Assembly (NCBI RefSeq): GCF_003284965.1 | Contig: NZ_QMEW01000038.1 | Location: 1 to 39,656 of the forward strand | Source: Mycolicibacterium sp. GF69 | GTDB lineage: Bacteria; Actinomycetota; Actinomycetes; Mycobacteriales; Mycobacteriaceae | Length of the DNA: 39,656 nt | Direction of reading: 5' to 3' | Part shown: positions 37,942 to 39,656 of the stretch, in pieces | Numbering within the stretch: the stretch's first letter is position 1 | How the letters are laid out: each line of letters begins with the position of its first letter | Notes under the pieces: model-generated | What the model was told of the DNA's origin: nothing | Databases searched by the model: none | What the model saw: the letters and a program-made list of their open reading frames with translations, nothing else | Position numbers and translations under genes: made by a program

Positions 37942-39656
37942 GCGTGTCCGGTCCGCAAGGGCCCGAACGCTTTCGGCTGTTGGCCGCCTTCATCGCCGGG
38001 CGAGCGGTGGAGATCGCCGAAGCGCCCGACGGGCAAGCCGCGCATACGAACGGTCAGGTCATCTTCGTCTCCGCGGGCGCCGACGACGATCGGCAGCGCC
38101 GCGAAGTGCTGCTGCAGAGTGCTCTGCTGGGCGCCGGCAGCCTGCAGCCGCATCTGGTCAGACAGCTGCGGGCGCGGCCGGCGCTGGCCCGTCGCTACCT
38201 GGCGATCGAGGGGCGCAGGGCGTTCGCCAATCTGACTCGTCGATTGCCACTCGCTTCCACTTTGGGCATCGATGGCGCGCCGGTCACCGTGTCGGCCGCC
38301 GATTCACTCGAAAAGGCCCGCGGGCGAGGCGGAGTCGATGAGGCGCCGGACTGGTTCGGCATCATCAAACCTTCCCGCCTGCTGAGCACCCCCGAGGTCA
38401 CCGGCGCGCGAGCCTCCGACAAGGACATGCACCTGCAGTTCGGACCGACCGACGCGCAACCGACCGACGACGAGGACGACGACGAGGGTGACGGGCCCGC
38501 CGAGGAAAGCAAGATCCTCAAGATGTTCGACAATCCCCTGTTCAACTCCGAAGCCGTCGGCGACTTCCTCCGCAAACTGCTCGGCAGCTCACGGTCGTCC
38601 GGAGCCAGTTCCGGTGGGGCGGAGATGCGTACCGGCGCCGTCCGGCGAGGGCGCGCGGCAGGACCCGAGGCCCGGCCGCTTCCCACCCGCATCCAGTTCG
38701 TCGACGACGACAATCCCGGCGCCACCGTCGGCGTGGGCGGGTCGCTGCACCCCGAGTGGGATGTCTTCAAGGGCCGGTACCGTCCCGACTGGTGCCGGGT
38801 CATCGACTATCCGATGACCACGCGAGCCGATGTCTCGGCCGCCGGCGTGGCACCAGACGAAGTCCTGCGCCGACGGCTTTCGCGTGTCGGACTCGGGCCA
38901 AAGGTTCTGCGGCGCAGGCCCGATGGCGACGAATTGGATATCGAAGCGCTCGTCGATCTGTCGGTGGATTTACGCTCGGGCTACTCCCCGCCCGAGCACG
39001 TCTACAACGAGCACCGCAAGGTGGCAAGGAACCTGGGGGTGCTGATCCTCCTCGACGCCTCGGGCTCGGTGACCGACGCCGACCCGGACGGCCTCGCGGT
39101 CCACGACCACCAGCGGCGGGCCGCGGCCACCCTCGCCGCCACACTCGAGGACCTCGGCGACCGCGTCGCGGTCTACGCGTTCCGGTCCCAGGGCCGCCAT
39201 GCGGTGCACCTTCCGGCGATCAAGACCTTCGAACAGCGTTTCAGCGCGGTCGGCCGAGCCCGGCTCAACCAGTTGCAGCCGTCGAGCTACACCCGCCTCG
39301 GCGCGGCCATCCGTGGCGCCGGCCAGATCCTCAAGACCGAGGCGGGCACCCCGAACAGGCTGCTGCTCGTGCTGTCCGACGGCCATCCCTACGACGAGGG
39401 TTACGAGGGTCGCTATGCCGAGGCCGACGCGCACAGAGCCCTCGAAGAGCTGCGCATTGACGGGGTTGCCTGCCTGTGCCTTTCGCTCGGCACCACCACC
39501 GGAACCGAGGCGCTCGCCCGCGTCTTCGGCTCAGCCAGCCACGCCAGCGCCGCGGTGTTGAGCGAGCTGAGCCCGCGGATGGACGCGTTGTTCCTGTCGT
39601 CGCTGCGCGAACTGGCGGCACCCATGCATGGCAAGAAGCGATTTGTGGAGTCCTAG
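37938..39656 (+). CDS. CbbO/NorD-type von Willebrand factor A domain protein
   Basis: Protein of 572 aa with a C-terminal VWA domain. The metal-ion-dependent adhesion site begins DASGS at about residues 373-377, with the Thr in SSYTRLGAA and Asp in LSDGHPYDE. The N-terminal half is helical with an acidic linker (TDDEDDDEGDGPAEE). This is the layout of CbbO and NorD, adaptor proteins that pair with CbbQ/NorQ ATPases and recruit the target enzyme through the VWA metal site. ATG 37938 overlaps the ATPase stop. The stop codon is the last three bases of the window, so the gene is complete, but any further operon genes are out of view. Confidence 0.92.
   Translation: MSVSGPQGPERFRLLAAFIAGRAVEIAEAPDGQAAHTNGQVIFVSAGADDDRQRREVLLQSALLGAGSLQPHLVRQLRARPALARRYLAIEGRRAFANLTRRLPLASTLGIDGAPVTVSAADSLEKARGRGGVDEAPDWFGIIKPSRLLSTPEVTGARASDKDMHLQFGPTDAQPTDDEDDDEGDGPAEESKILKMFDNPLFNSEAVGDFLRKLLGSSRSSGASSGGAEMRTGAVRRGRAAGPEARPLPTRIQFVDDDNPGATVGVGGSLHPEWDVFKGRYRPDWCRVIDYPMTTRADVSAAGVAPDEVLRRRLSRVGLGPKVLRRRPDGDELDIEALVDLSVDLRSGYSPPEHVYNEHRKVARNLGVLILLDASGSVTDADPDGLAVHDHQRRAAATLAATLEDLGDRVAVYAFRSQGRHAVHLPAIKTFEQRFSAVGRARLNQLQPSSYTRLGAAIRGAGQILKTEAGTPNRLLLVLSDGHPYDEGYEGRYAEADAHRALEELRIDGVACLCLSLGTTTGTEALARVFGSASHASAAVLSELSPRMDALFLSSLRELAAPMHGKKRFVES

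Noticed and set aside
1..39656. Insertion sequence, prophage, CRISPR array, tRNA or rRNA
   Set aside because: No transposase or integrase frame, no regularly spaced repeats and no tRNA or rRNA-like sequence were seen by eye.

Overview
This 39.7 kb window looks like chromosomal DNA from a mycobacterium, most likely a fast-growing environmental species (Mycolicibacterium type). The grounds are high GC with strong GC3 bias, frequent GTG and TTG starts, tight ATGA/GTGA operon overlaps, and a gene content rich in cytochromes P450, P450-type ferredoxins, F420/LLM-type oxidoreductases, KshB-like reductases and AveC-family membrane proteins. No rRNA, tRNA, CRISPR array, insertion sequence or phage gene was seen. 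The window is an accessory oxidative catabolism island. The substrate cannot be read from sequence; a terpenoid or steroid-like alicyclic compound is an inference.

Layout. (1) 84-539: small secreted protein. (2) 564-9990, minus strand: DUF1214 protein, TIM-barrel isomerase-like protein, sulfotransferase and LLM oxidoreductase in one tight operon, preceded by an SDR, an acyl-CoA dehydrogenase, a crotonase and a pair of overlapping acyl-CoA dehydrogenases. (3) 9991-10268: divergent promoter with two copies of a 15-bp inverted repeat. (4) 10269-20281, plus strand: two tandem amidohydrolases, a Rieske ferredoxin, an alpha/beta hydrolase, then (after one small gene on the opposite strand) a NuoF-like flavoprotein, a ferredoxin, a fused zinc-ribbon/OB-fold plus thiolase-fold protein, another alpha/beta hydrolase and two beta-hydroxyacid-dehydrogenase-type proteins. 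(5) 20395-23781: P450, ferredoxin, P450, alpha/beta hydrolase, each overlapping the next. (6) 23857-25638, minus: P450, ferredoxin and a DUF1330 protein, with a third copy of the 15-bp repeat in its promoter. (7) 25811-33571, minus: two consecutive operons, each with a Rieske oxygenase alpha subunit plus a small unrecognised companion protein. One also carries a KshB-like reductase, an SDR and a TauD-type dioxygenase. The other carries an imidazolonepropionase-like amidohydrolase and a MarR regulator. An aldehyde dehydrogenase is divergent at 33690. (8) 35254-39656: TetR regulator divergent from an AveC-family membrane protein, a CbbQ/NorQ-type AAA+ ATPase and a CbbO/NorD-type VWA protein.

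How they may work together (inference). P450s, Rieske oxygenases and a TauD enzyme hydroxylate the substrate. SDRs, beta-hydroxyacid-dehydrogenase-like proteins and the aldehyde dehydrogenase oxidise the products. Hydrolases and amidohydrolases open or trim rings. Acyl-CoA dehydrogenases, the crotonase and the OB-fold/thiolase-fold fusion (resembling the ChsH2-Ltp2 retro-aldolase pair) shorten the CoA-linked remainder. No acyl-CoA synthetase is present, so activation must be encoded elsewhere. Electrons could reach the P450s through the NuoF-like protein and three ferredoxins, and reach the Rieske enzymes through the KshB-like reductase.

The most interesting points are: two shared operator families linking separate operons; the duplicated Rieske alpha plus small companion cassette with the same junction architecture; a tandem amidohydrolase pair whose first member lacks expected metal ligands; and the AveC-AAA+-VWA operon.
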